Shown one piece after another: positions 47,875 to 55,944 of a stretch of 64,000 nucleotides of DNA. Position numbers and translations under genes: made by a program. Source of the stretch: Pseudofrankia inefficax (GTDB lineage Bacteria; Actinomycetota; Actinomycetes; Frankiales; Frankiaceae); contig NC_014666.1 in NCBI RefSeq assembly GCF_000166135.1, forward strand, positions 5,766,001 through 5,830,000, given 5' to 3'. The notes beneath the pieces were generated by a model. That model made no database searches and had not been told where the DNA came from. It saw only the letters and a list, made by a program, of their open reading frames with translations. The stretch's first letter is position 1. Each line of letters opens with the position of its first letter.

Positions 47875-49590
47875 TCAGGTTGGTTCGGTGTCGCCGTCGA
47901 CGACCGTCTCGGCGGGGGCGAGATCGTCGCGCAGCCCCTTGAACGACGGATGGCGCAGCCGGTTGTCCGCGGTCCAGTGGGCGTACGCGACCTCGGCGAC
48001 CAGCTCTGGGCGGACCCAGACGGCGGCGCGGACGTGCGCGTCCGGCACGTCGGCGAAGGGCGGCTCGTCGCGCCGCAGCGGCGCCAGCAGCCGGCCGAGC
48101 AGGTCGAGGGTGGCGTCCGAGAAGCCGGTGCCCACGTGCCCGGCGTACCGGAACCTGGGCGCGCCGGGGGGCGCCTCGCCCAGGCCGGGGCGCTCGGCGA
48201 CGCCGACGAGCAGGGAGCCGACCCGGTCGGCGCGTTTCCCAGCGCCGGGCTCCCAGCCGCCGATGACGACGGACTGCGTGCGAGTGTTCTTCACCTTCAC
48301 CCAGTCGGAGCCGCGCCGGCCGGGCAGGTACGCCGCCGAACGCCGCTTCGCGATGACGCCCTCCAGGCCGGCCTCGGCGCTGGCCCGCAGCACGTCGGGG
48401 CCGTCGCCCGCCAGCGTCTCGGACAGCGTCAGGCCCGGCAGTCTGGCCAGCAGGGCCCGCCGCTCGTCGTAGGACCGGGCGGTCGTCGGGTGCCCGTCGA
48501 GGAACAGCAGGTCGAAGACGAGGTAGCTGACCGGGATCCGGCCGGCGAGCCGGCGCGCCGCGGCCGCGTCGGCGACGTGCATCCGGTGGGCCAGCCGGCC
48601 GAAGTCGGGTGTGCCGTCCGGGCCGAAGGCGACGATCTCGCCGTCGAGCACGGCCTGGGTCGACCCGAGCGCCAGGCCGACGGCGCGCAGCTCGGGGAAC
48701 GCGGCCGTCACGTCGCGCCCGGTACGGCTGCGGGCCCGGACCCGTCCGCCGTCGACGAACGCCAGCACCCGCATGCCGTCCCACTTGACCTCGTAGGCCC
48801 AGTCGGGACCGGCCGGCAGCTCACGGCTCGCGACGGCCCGCATCGGCGCGAGCGTGGTCGGCATCGGCTCCCGGGTCGGGTCGTCGGGCGGGTCGAGCCG
48901 CCGCACCATCCAGTCGTCCGGCCCGTAGGCACGGGCGCCGGTCTGGCGAGCTGTGGTCTGGCGGGCTGTGGTCTGGCGGGCTGTGGTCTGGCGGGCTGTG
49001 GTCCGGCCGCCGCCGGCCCGGAACAGCACGTAGCGGCCCTGGACCCGGCTGCCGTGCAGCGTGACCTTGATCTTGTCGGCGGTCCAGCTCTCCAGCTCGT
49101 AGCCGCCCCGGTCCCAGATCGTCACCGTGCCGCCGCCGTACTCGCCCTTCGGGATCTCGCCGGCGAACTCGGCGTACTCCAGCGGGTGGTCCTCCGTCTG
49201 CCTGGCCAGGTGGTTCGCGGTCCGGTCGACCGGCAGGCCCCTGGGGACCGCCCACGAGACGAGCACGCCGTCCCGCTCCAGCCGGAAGTCCCAGTGCAAC
49301 GCGCGGGCGTGGTGCTCCTGGATGACGAACGTGTCGCCGCGCCCGGCCTGGTCGTCGCCCGTGTGGTCGACCGGCCCGGCTTCCTGGGAGTCAACGGCGG
49401 CGGCGGGACCGGAGGCGGCGGGGTCGGAGGGGGCAGCGGGGTCGGGCCGCGGGTGCCGGGCGGGGTCGGCCTCGGGGACCGGTTCCGGGGTGCGGGCCGC
49501 GTCCCGTTTGCCGCGGTAGGCGTCGAGCCCGCGCGGGGCGTCCCCGCTCACGGGGCTCTCCGGATCATGGTCTCCCGGGTCATGCCACAT
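47875..49590 (-). CDS. ligD: LigD-type ATP-dependent DNA ligase with 3'-phosphoesterase domain, no polymerase
   Basis: A 571-residue protein for non-homologous end joining. The N-terminal 3'-phosphoesterase domain (about residues 25-210) starts LDAYRGKRDAARTPEP and includes FVIQEHHARALHWDFRLERDGVLVSWAVPRG and GGTVTIWDRG. The ligase follows with the adenylated Lys in YEVKWDGMRVLAF, LDGEIVAFG, the VIAKRRSAAYLPGRRGSDWVKVK region and the OB domain GHVGTGF. Full LigD also carries a polymerase/primase domain, absent here; in many actinobacteria it is a separate gene. A TTARQ repeat lies between the two domains. ATG at 49590 is used; GTG at 49551 is an alternative. No ku gene is in the window. Confidence 0.92.
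   Translation of the reverse strand: MWHDPGDHDPESPVSGDAPRGLDAYRGKRDAARTPEPVPEADPARHPRPDPAAPSDPAASGPAAAVDSQEAGPVDHTGDDQAGRGDTFVIQEHHARALHWDFRLERDGVLVSWAVPRGLPVDRTANHLARQTEDHPLEYAEFAGEIPKGEYGGGTVTIWDRGGYELESWTADKIKVTLHGSRVQGRYVLFRAGGGRTTARQTTARQTTARQTTARQTGARAYGPDDWMVRRLDPPDDPTREPMPTTLAPMRAVASRELPAGPDWAYEVKWDGMRVLAFVDGGRVRARSRTGRDVTAAFPELRAVGLALGSTQAVLDGEIVAFGPDGTPDFGRLAHRMHVADAAAARRLAGRIPVSYLVFDLLFLDGHPTTARSYDERRALLARLPGLTLSETLAGDGPDVLRASAEAGLEGVIAKRRSAAYLPGRRGSDWVKVKNTRTQSVVIGGWEPGAGKRADRVGSLLVGVAERPGLGEAPPGAPRFRYAGHVGTGFSDATLDLLGRLLAPLRRDEPPFADVPDAHVRAAVWVRPELVAEVAYAHWTADNRLRHPSFKGLRDDLAPAETVVDGDTEPT
48941..49005. repeat. 15-nt in-frame tandem repeat in LigD linker
   Basis: GTCTGGCGGGCTGTG is repeated about four times and encodes TTARQ units on the minus strand, between the phosphoesterase and ligase domains. 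Confidence 0.85.
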
Positions 49591-49706
49591 CCCTACCCGA
49601 TGCGCCGGGCGCCGCCACGCAGGCGACCCAGATCGGCTCGCCCCGTGCTGATCCGGTAGAAAGGCGCAGATCGTCACCGCTGGTGGCCGAGGTGAACGAG
49701 GTGGTC

Positions 49707-50987
49707 ATGCCGGACTCCGCCGTCCTGCAGGTGCTTATCGGGCTCGCCCTGGTGTTCGCGGTCTTCAGTGTCGCGGTCTCCAGGATGAACGAGACAGTTC
49801 TGGGGTTCCTCAACTACCGCGGCCGCCAGCTGGAGGCCGAGCTGCGCCGGCTCACCTCCGAGAACGTCGAGCGGGACCCGGCCCTGCCCGTCGAGCCGGT
49901 CGCCGCACCGGCGGGGGCGGTCAGAGACCTCACCGCCGAGATGCTCGACGGGCCGCTGCGCGGCCTGCGGACCGGCGGGCGCCCGTCCGTCCCGGCCGTC
50001 GGGGCGACGGCGCTGGCCTCCGGCTGGTGGCAGCGCGTCCGGCGGGCGCAGCGGCTGAGGCTGCCGGCCTACCTGCCGTCGACGGAGTTCGCCCGCGCGG
50101 TGCTGGACCTGGTGGAACCGGCGCCGCGGGCGCTGCTGGCCCGGGTCAGCCCGCAGGACATGGCCAAGGTCTTCGACGCGACGGTGACCGACGAGCAGCG
50201 CGCGGCGTACGCGGACGCCTACCGCGCCGCCTACGCGGGCCTCACCCGGGACACGGCCCGCGCGCTGCAGGCCGCCCTGCCGGCCGGCTACGAGAGCGGC
50301 CTCGCCGTCACCACGGCGATGATCGCGCTGCTGCCGCTGGCCGGCCCGGCGGACGAACCAGCCGGCGCGACGGTACCGGCCGACGCCTCGACGGCGCCGG
50401 CGCCGATGCTCCCGCTGAGCGCGGAGATCGCGCTGCTGCCCGAGTCGTCGCTGAAGACCGCGCTGATCGGGATCGCCGCCCGCGCCGGCGCCGATCGGGA
50501 CAAGCTGCTCGCCGAGCTGGCGGGGTGGTACGACTCGTCGATGGACCGGCTGTCCGGCTGGTACAAGCGACGGGTCAGCCGGTTCCTGCTGGTCTACGCG
50601 CTGGTCCTGACGGTCGTGTTCAACCTCGACACGATCAGCCTGACCCGAGCGCTCTGGCAGGACAGCGCCGTGCGCACCGCGGCCGTCGCCACGGCCGAGT
50701 CCCGGGTCTCGGCACCGAACGACCCGTCCACCGCGGGCGGCGAGGGGGCCGTCGAGGCCGTCCGGGACATCGGGGCGCTGCAGATCCCGTTCGGCTGGAC
50801 CCGGTCGCACGCGGCCTCCGACCCGCGGACGCTGCCGAACGACGCCGGCGGCTGGGCGCTGAAGGTCCTCGGCTGGCTGATCGCCGTCGCCGCGCTCGCC
50901 GCCGGGGCACCGTTCTGGTTCGACCTGCTCGGCCGGCTGGTCAACATGCGCTCCACCGGGCCGAAGCCGAAGCCGGCCGACGGCTGA
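49707..50987 (+). CDS. conserved actinobacterial-type membrane protein of unknown function
   Basis: A 426-residue protein I recognise only as an uncharacterised family. The N-terminal helix VLQVLIGLALVFAVFSVAVSRMNETVLGFLNYRG is followed by a long soluble region. The conserved LAELAGWYDSSMDRLSGWYKRR then precedes helices FLLVYALVLTVVFNLDT and VLGWLIAVAALAAGAPFWFDLLGRLVNMR. About three or four membrane helices in total. The first conserved helix supports ATG at 49707 with GAGG upstream; GTG at 49683 would add eight residues. The centre has an Ala/Pro/Thr-rich insert. It is convergent with a DUF429 gene. No function is known to me. Confidence 0.8.
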   Translation: MPDSAVLQVLIGLALVFAVFSVAVSRMNETVLGFLNYRGRQLEAELRRLTSENVERDPALPVEPVAAPAGAVRDLTAEMLDGPLRGLRTGGRPSVPAVGATALASGWWQRVRRAQRLRLPAYLPSTEFARAVLDLVEPAPRALLARVSPQDMAKVFDATVTDEQRAAYADAYRAAYAGLTRDTARALQAALPAGYESGLAVTTAMIALLPLAGPADEPAGATVPADASTAPAPMLPLSAEIALLPESSLKTALIGIAARAGADRDKLLAELAGWYDSSMDRLSGWYKRRVSRFLLVYALVLTVVFNLDTISLTRALWQDSAVRTAAVATAESRVSAPNDPSTAGGEGAVEAVRDIGALQIPFGWTRSHAASDPRTLPNDAGGWALKVLGWLIAVAALAAGAPFWFDLLGRLVNMRSTGPKPKPADG

Positions 50988-51023
50988 CGTCCGCGGCCAA
51001 CGGTGGGCGGCTCGCCGGGACCG

Positions 51024-51860
51024 TCAGTACCAGATGCCGATCGGCTCGCCCCGGTCGTCGAGCTGGGTCCCGGTGCCGTCCGGCAGGCAGCGCCCCTGGC
51101 CGGTCGCGATCCGGTGCGCGGACCAGGCGACGGCCGCGGCGTCGAGGACGTCGACCGGTGGGACGACGCCGGCCGGGCCGAGGTCGTCGGGCAGCAGGAT
51201 GCCGGCGGACCGCAGCAGCGCCCGGCGGCGGGCGGCGCCGGCCCAGGTCGTCTTGGCGTGGGTGAGCGGCCGGTGCGCCGGGGCGGGCGCGACGACGTGC
51301 TGGCCACCGCCACCGCGCGCGCCGGCCGCCAGCACGTCGCCGGGCCCGACCTCGGCGGTCTCGCCGGCCGCGACGACCATCGCGAGCCACTCGTCGGCCG
51401 GGTCGGTGCGCGGGCGCGCCGCCATCGCGGCGAACGCGACCTCCGGGTGGACCTCGTAGAGGCGTCCGGGCATCCGCTCGCGCAGCACGTCGGCCTCCAG
51501 CAGCTTGGGCCGCAGGCCCCAGGTCTGCTGGGTGAGGCCGTTGCCGGTCAACGCCCGGCAGCGCGCGTTCGCCGCGGCGAAGTCGGGCAGTGCCCAGACC
51601 GCGCGCGGCGGGACGAGGAAGACGCTGGCCCGCCGCGGCCCGAGCACCGCGCGGGCGGCGTGGTCGGCGGCCCGCCAGCCCTCGGAGCGCAGCCCGAGCG
51701 GCATGTCGACGCCGATCACCCCGACCGTCGAGGTGTCCACCAGCGTCCGCAGCTCCGTGGCGAAGCTCGCCCGGGAGAACTCCCCGTCCACCAGCTCGAT
51801 CGCCACCCACCCGCCGGGGCACGCGTCGACGCCGAGCACCCTGACCACACCGTCCGCCAT
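51024..51860 (-). CDS. DUF429 (RNase H-like fold) protein
   Basis: A 278-residue protein of the DUF429 family. It starts MADGVVRVLGVDACPGGWV, and IGVDMPLGLRSEGWRAAD, NGLTQQTWGLRPKLLEAD and RLYEVHPEVAFAAM are present. The fold is predicted to be RNase H-like with conserved acidic residues in GVD motifs, so a nuclease role has been proposed. ATG at 51860 is chosen because homology begins there. The gene lies just beyond the terminator of the polyketide cluster and is probably unrelated to it. Confidence 0.86.
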   Translation of the reverse strand: MADGVVRVLGVDACPGGWVAIELVDGEFSRASFATELRTLVDTSTVGVIGVDMPLGLRSEGWRAADHAARAVLGPRRASVFLVPPRAVWALPDFAAANARCRALTGNGLTQQTWGLRPKLLEADVLRERMPGRLYEVHPEVAFAAMAARPRTDPADEWLAMVVAAGETAEVGPGDVLAAGARGGGGQHVVAPAPAHRPLTHAKTTWAGAARRRALLRSAGILLPDDLGPAGVVPPVDVLDAAAVAWSAHRIATGQGRCLPDGTGTQLDDRGEPIGIWY

Positions 51861-51962
51861 TCTCAGCCCCCGGCCGTCGACACCCGCACCCCGCGCACGA
51901 GGCCAGTCTGAGGCGGGCGCCGCGGGCCGGCACACGGCGGCCCGGGAGCCTCGACCGTTCAT

Positions 51963-52004
51963 GCGTCGTGGTCGCCGATTCTGCTCGGTCGGCGACCACG
52001 ACGC
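51963..52004. terminator. terminator of polyketide operon
   Basis: GCGTCGTGGTCGCCGA (51963-51978) pairs perfectly with TCGGCGACCACGACGC (51989-52004), a 16-bp stem with a 10-base loop. It follows the stop of the O-methyltransferase at 52030 on the minus strand and precedes the DUF429 gene. Confidence 0.8.
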
Positions 52005-52029
52005 AGGGGAAATCCCGGCCCCGAAGGGC

Positions 52030-53073
52030 TCAGGGGACGAGGGCCTCCGCGAGGTGCTGGGTCGGGAAGGTGCCGGGGACCGGCTTGATCCCGAGGAACT
52101 TCAGCCCGGCCTTCTCGAAGAGGATCTCGAACTCCTTCGTGTTGTGGCGGGCGCCGCCGACGTTGAGCAGCAGGAACAGGTCGACCAGCGTGGTCACCCG
52201 CAGCTCCTCGACGCTCGCGTCCATCAGCGCGTCGATGATGACGACCTTGGCGCCGGGCTTCGCGCTCTCCTTGATGTTGAGCAGCGCGCGGTCGGACTGC
52301 TGGTTCGGCGCGTCGAGGATGTTCTTGAGGATGTAGAGATCCACATCGACGGGCACCTTGTCGTACAGGTCGCCGTGCACGATGGTCGTCCGGTCGGCCA
52401 GCGCGCCGCCGGGCAGCAGCTTCGGGTCGGCGTTCGCGACGACGGTCTCCAGGTCGAACAGCGTGCCGGAGACGTGCGGGAAGCGCTCCATCAGCTCGAC
52501 GAGCAGCCGGCCCTGGCCGCCGGCGATGTCCGCGACCGAGCCGACGCCGGTCAGGTCGAAGCCGTCCACGATCGGCGCCGCGGACAGCGCGGTGATCGCC
52601 GTCATCGCCTTCATGAAGTCGCCCATGCCGGCGGCGCCCTCGGCACCGAGGTAGCTGTAGAAGTCCTTGCCGTAGATGTCCGGGATGACGGCCTTCCCGG
52701 TCCTGATCGCGTCGGTGAGCCGGGGCCAGGCCTCCCAGGTCCAGGCCGCGCCCATCCACAGCACCAGGTACTTGATCGGGATCGGCGCGTCCTCGCGCAG
52801 GTAGCGGGACAGGTCGTTGTGGGTGTAGCGGCCGGGCTCGACCTCGTCGAACACGCCGTGGACGGTCAGCGCGCGCATCAGCCGGCCGAGCGTGCCCGGC
52901 TCCGCCTGGGCGCTCTTGGCCAGCTCGTCGACGGTGACGCTGCCGTCGTCGAAGGAGTCAGGTATCCCTAGTTTGATGGCGGTCTGCACGATCGCCGCGA
53001 GGCCGGCGCCGACGGCCAGCTGCTCGATCCGGCGGATGACGTCGATCTTCTCTGCGGGCACGATGGAGGCCAC
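52030..53073 (-). CDS. polyketide O-methyltransferase (TcmN/DmpM-like)
   Basis: A 347-residue methyltransferase of the plant-type O-methyltransferase family common in aromatic polyketide clusters. The N-terminal dimerisation domain has LGIPDSFDDGSVTVDELAKS, LGRLMRALTVHGVFDEVEPGRYTHNDLSRYL. The SAM site is VADIAGGQGRLLVELMERFP, with GTLFDLETVV as the acidic loop. LYILKNILDAPNQQSDRALLNIK holds the position of the catalytic His as Asn (ILKNIL, where most have LxxxLHDW). That could mean a changed catalytic mode or a non-methyl-transferring role, as in DnrK-related hydroxylases. It is the last gene of the PKS operon. GTG at 53073 has AGAGAGGG upstream. Confidence 0.88.
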   Translation of the reverse strand: MASIVPAEKIDVIRRIEQLAVGAGLAAIVQTAIKLGIPDSFDDGSVTVDELAKSAQAEPGTLGRLMRALTVHGVFDEVEPGRYTHNDLSRYLREDAPIPIKYLVLWMGAAWTWEAWPRLTDAIRTGKAVIPDIYGKDFYSYLGAEGAAGMGDFMKAMTAITALSAAPIVDGFDLTGVGSVADIAGGQGRLLVELMERFPHVSGTLFDLETVVANADPKLLPGGALADRTTIVHGDLYDKVPVDVDLYILKNILDAPNQQSDRALLNIKESAKPGAKVVIIDALMDASVEELRVTTLVDLFLLLNVGGARHNTKEFEILFEKAGLKFLGIKPVPGTFPTQHLAEALVP

Positions 53074-53134
53074 GAGGTAGCCCTCTCTGTGGGTCGGAAC
53101 GATGGTGGGGTCGGCGAGCGCCTGGCTGGGTCCG

Positions 53135-54283
53135 TCAGCCCGCCGCGAGCTCGACGAGGGTGGTGACGAGCTGGGCGGGCGCCGGCATCGCGGCGACCTC
53201 GGCGGCGACGGCCCGGGCCTTCTCGCCGTAGCCCGGGGAGGCGAGCAGCTCGCCGACCTCCTTGAGCACCGCGTCCACGTCGAGCTGCTCGGGCATGAGC
53301 AGCTTCCCGGCGCCGACACCCATGACGGTGAAGGCGTTGGGGAACTGGTCGCCGATCTGCGGGCACACCAGCTGCGGGGTGCCGAAGGCCAGCGAGGTGA
53401 GGGTGCAGCCCGCGCCGCCGTGATGGATGATCACGTCGGTGGCGGCGAGCGAGAGGTTCAGCGGCTGCCAGCCGACGGAGAGCACCCCGTCGCCCAGGTC
53501 GCCGAGCTTCGTGGCGATCTCCGGGTCGCACCCGATGACGACCTCGGCGCCGAGCTTCGGCACCCCGGTCGCGATGTCGCGCAGCACCCCGACGAAGTCC
53601 CGGAACCCGATGTGCGGCACCAGGCTGCCGAAGGTGAGCAGCACCCGCGGCTTCGTCCGGGGCGCGAGCGCCCAGGCCGGCAGCACGCCCGGCCCGTTGT
53701 AGGGGACGTACCGGGAGGGCAGCGCGTCGGCGTCCTCGGCGGCCGCGACGCTCGGCGGGCAGACGTTGATGACCGCGTCGGGCTCGGGCAGCCCGTCGAG
53801 GCCGAGCTGGGCCAGCTCGCCGGCGACCTCCTCCGCGGTGAAGGGCAGGGTCTGCGGCAGCCAGGTGATCCCGTAGTTGTGCCGCACCCACGGGATGCCG
53901 AGCGCGGCCGCGTGCATCGGGGCGCTGAACTCACTCGGCTCGGAGATCACAAGGTCCGGCCGCCAGGCGTCCAGCAGGGCCTTGGTGCCGGCGAAGGAGT
54001 TGCCGGCCAGCGTGCCCCAGGCGCGGCCGGCGGCGGCGAGCCGCTCCTCCAGCGTCGTCGGCACGACCGCCGCCTCACCGGAGCTGCGGCTGATGATGAC
54101 GTCCTTGAGCTCCATCGGCGGGCCGGTGACGGCGGCCGGCAGGCCGGCTCCGGTGACCGCGTCGACGAGGTTCTCCGGCACGCCGACGAGCACCTCGTGC
54201 CCGGCCGCGCGGAACGCGTGGGCGAGCGTGACCAGCGGGAACAAGTGGCCGTGCATCGGCACGGCGGAGAAGAGCACCTTCAT
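53135..54283 (-). CDS. GT1-family glycosyltransferase
   Basis: A 382-residue nucleotide-sugar glycosyltransferase of the UGT/EryCIII-like (GT1) family. It starts MKVLFSAVPMHGHLFPLVTL, which contains the acceptor-side catalytic His. The C-terminal donor-binding part carries VLLTFGSLVPHIGF, VGWQPLNLSLAATDVIIHHGGAGCTLTSLAFGTPQLVCPQIGDQ, the actinobacterial version of the UGT signature. It probably attaches a deoxysugar or hexose to the aromatic polyketide. No sugar-biosynthesis genes lie in the window, so the donor must come from elsewhere. It lies between the second ABM monooxygenase and the O-methyltransferase. Confidence 0.92.
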   Translation of the reverse strand: MKVLFSAVPMHGHLFPLVTLAHAFRAAGHEVLVGVPENLVDAVTGAGLPAAVTGPPMELKDVIISRSSGEAAVVPTTLEERLAAAGRAWGTLAGNSFAGTKALLDAWRPDLVISEPSEFSAPMHAAALGIPWVRHNYGITWLPQTLPFTAEEVAGELAQLGLDGLPEPDAVINVCPPSVAAAEDADALPSRYVPYNGPGVLPAWALAPRTKPRVLLTFGSLVPHIGFRDFVGVLRDIATGVPKLGAEVVIGCDPEIATKLGDLGDGVLSVGWQPLNLSLAATDVIIHHGGAGCTLTSLAFGTPQLVCPQIGDQFPNAFTVMGVGAGKLLMPEQLDVDAVLKEVGELLASPGYGEKARAVAAEVAAMPAPAQLVTTLVELAAG

Positions 54284-54333
54284 CGGAAGATTTCCCATCG
54301 GCGATTGGGCGGAGGGGCTGGCGGGCGGAGGGG

Positions 54334-54666
54334 CTAGTGGGCGGCGTCGGCCAGCAGGCCGGACTCGTCGTAGGCCGCGACCTCCTCGTAGATCACCGGC
54401 CGGCGGTCCGGGTCCTGCAGCGGCCGCAGCGGTGACGTGGTCGGCTTGTGGCTGGAGCCCTGCTCCCAGGCCGCGAACTCGGCCATGGAGGTCCACTCGG
54501 AGACGACGACGAACCGGCTCGGGTCGTGGGCCGCGCGCATCAGCTGGTTGCCGAGCAGGCCGGGCGTGCCGACGAGCTGGGCGCTGATCTCGTGGTAGGC
54601 GGCCTCGACGGCCGCCGGGCCGCCGGCCGGCGCGACGGCCCAGATCATCACGCGGACCCGGCTCAT
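54334..54666 (-). CDS. ABM-superfamily monooxygenase, second of a pair
   Basis: A 110-residue single-domain protein of the antibiotic biosynthesis monooxygenase superfamily. It contains VMIWAVAPAGGPAAVEAAY, GLLGNQLMRAAHDPSRFVVVSEWTSMAEFAAWEQ, the typical strand-helix order with conserved Trp and Phe. These cofactor-less enzymes oxidise anthrone-like rings to quinones (ActVA-Orf6, TcmH). Its start overlaps the stop of the first ABM gene by 4 bases, which suggests that the two proteins work together, possibly as a heterodimer. Confidence 0.87.
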   Translation of the reverse strand: MSRVRVMIWAVAPAGGPAAVEAAYHEISAQLVGTPGLLGNQLMRAAHDPSRFVVVSEWTSMAEFAAWEQGSSHKPTTSPLRPLQDPDRRPVIYEEVAAYDESGLLADAAH

Positions 54667-55154
54667 CCGGCGACCGCCGCCGGCTCGGCAGGACCGCGAC
54701 CGGCCGTGACAGTCGCGGCAGAACCGGCCGTGACATTCGCGGCAGAACCGGCCGTGACATTCGCGGCAGAACCGGCCGGGGCGCTCGCCGCGCCGGGCAG
54801 GAAGGCCAGCCGGGCGCCGGTGACCATCGAGCCGCTGGCCCGCAGCGGGTGCAGGATCTTGCGGTGCTCCAGGTGACCGGGGGTCTGCTCGAACGCGCGG
54901 AACAGCCGCTCGTTCACCCAGTCGCTCATGATGTAGTAGGTGCTCGGCTCGTCCGCCGACCGGACCAGCCACTGGCCGAGGTTCGCCGGGTGGCTGGTGA
55001 TCTGGTCGCCGATCTCCAGCCAGGTCCGCTCGAACTCGGCCTCCAGGCCCGGGTGGACGTGCATCGTGAGCATCACCCGGAACGGCAGGTCGGCGGCGGG
55101 CTGCCCGGCGCCGGTGCCCTCGGTCATCTCGACGTCGTACTCGGTGCGGGCCAC
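54663..55154 (-). CDS. ABM-superfamily monooxygenase, first of a pair, with repeat tail
   Basis: A 163-residue protein with an antibiotic biosynthesis monooxygenase fold (FRVMLTMHVHPGLEAEFERTWLEIG, LGQWLVRSADEPSTYYIMSDWVNERLFRAFEQ). A tail of about 40 residues is built of AGSAANVT units (24-nt repeats near 54698-54777). GTG at 55154 with GGAGGG lies 2 bases after the ketoreductase stop, so the genes are coupled. It probably oxidises the aromatic polyketide; the tail lies outside the domain and looks like a recent repeat expansion. Confidence 0.85.
   Translation of the reverse strand: MARTEYDVEMTEGTGAGQPAADLPFRVMLTMHVHPGLEAEFERTWLEIGDQITSHPANLGQWLVRSADEPSTYYIMSDWVNERLFRAFEQTPGHLEHRKILHPLRASGSMVTGARLAFLPGAASAPAGSAANVTAGSAANVTAGSAATVTAGRGPAEPAAVAG
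54698..54777. repeat. 24-nt in-frame tandem repeat at ABM C-terminus
   Basis: GAACCGGCCGTGACATTCGCGGCA repeated about three times encodes AGSAANVT/AGSAATVT units at the end of the first ABM protein. Confidence 0.85.
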
Positions 55155-55156
55155 GC

Positions 55157-55894
55157 TCAGATCCCTCCGTCGGCCGCGAAGTTGGCGCCGTTGACGTAGC
55201 TGGAGACGTCGCTGGCGAGGAAGAGCACCACGTTGGCGATCTCCTCGGGGTTGCCGAGGCGGCCGAGCGGGATGCGGGTGGTGTACATGGCGCGGACGCC
55301 GTCCGGCATGCCGGCCGCGTGGTCGGTCTCCGTGACCCCCGGGGTGACCAGGTTGACCCGGATGCCCTTGGCGCCGAGCTCCTTGCACAGCGACCGGGTC
55401 AGGCCGATCAGGCCGGTCTTGGCCGCCGTGTAGTGCGCGCGGTTCGGCACGCCGACGACGCCCGCGCCGGAGCCGACGTTGATGACCGAGCCGGAGTCGC
55501 CCAGCAGCGGCAGCGCGCCCTGGGTGACCAGGTGGGTGGCGGTCAGGTTCGTCATGAGGACCGAGCTCCAGTCCTCGAACGACAGCTGGTCGTAGGGGAC
55601 GTGGTTGATCGTGCCGACGTTGTTCACGACGATGTCGAGGCCGCCGAGGTGTGTCCCGGTGGCCTCGAGCAGTGCCGCGAGGGCCGCCGGGTCCTTGGCG
55701 TCGGCGATCATCACCAGGTGGTTGCCGCCGGTCTCCTTCAGCTCGCGGCGCAGGCTGTCCGCCGCCTCGCTCTCCTGGGAGTGGCTGACGACGACGTGGG
55801 CGCCGGCGCGGGCCAGGCCGAGGGCGGTCGCGCGGCCGATCCCGCGCGTGCCACCGGTCACCAGCGCACGCTTGCCGGCCAGGTCAGCGAACAT
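55157..55894 (-). CDS. polyketide ketoreductase/SDR
   Basis: A 245-residue SDR with RALVTGGTRGIGRATALGLARAG (NADP motif), VNNVGTINHV, NVGSGAGVVG (catalytic Ser) and HYTAAKTGLIGLTRSL (Tyr/Lys). It resembles FabG-type reductases in aromatic polyketide clusters rather than the ActIII group, so C9 reduction is possible but not certain. ATG at 55894 has GAGGAG five bases upstream, which is better than ATG at 55906. It is between the chain-length factor and the ABM genes on the same strand. Confidence 0.88.
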   Translation of the reverse strand: MFADLAGKRALVTGGTRGIGRATALGLARAGAHVVVSHSQESEAADSLRRELKETGGNHLVMIADAKDPAALAALLEATGTHLGGLDIVVNNVGTINHVPYDQLSFEDWSSVLMTNLTATHLVTQGALPLLGDSGSVINVGSGAGVVGVPNRAHYTAAKTGLIGLTRSLCKELGAKGIRVNLVTPGVTETDHAAGMPDGVRAMYTTRIPLGRLGNPEEIANVVLFLASDVSSYVNGANFAADGGI

Positions 55895-55944
55895 CGGGCT
55901 CCTCATTTCGGGCGAACGGATCGGAAGGTCGGTGGGCACGTCGC

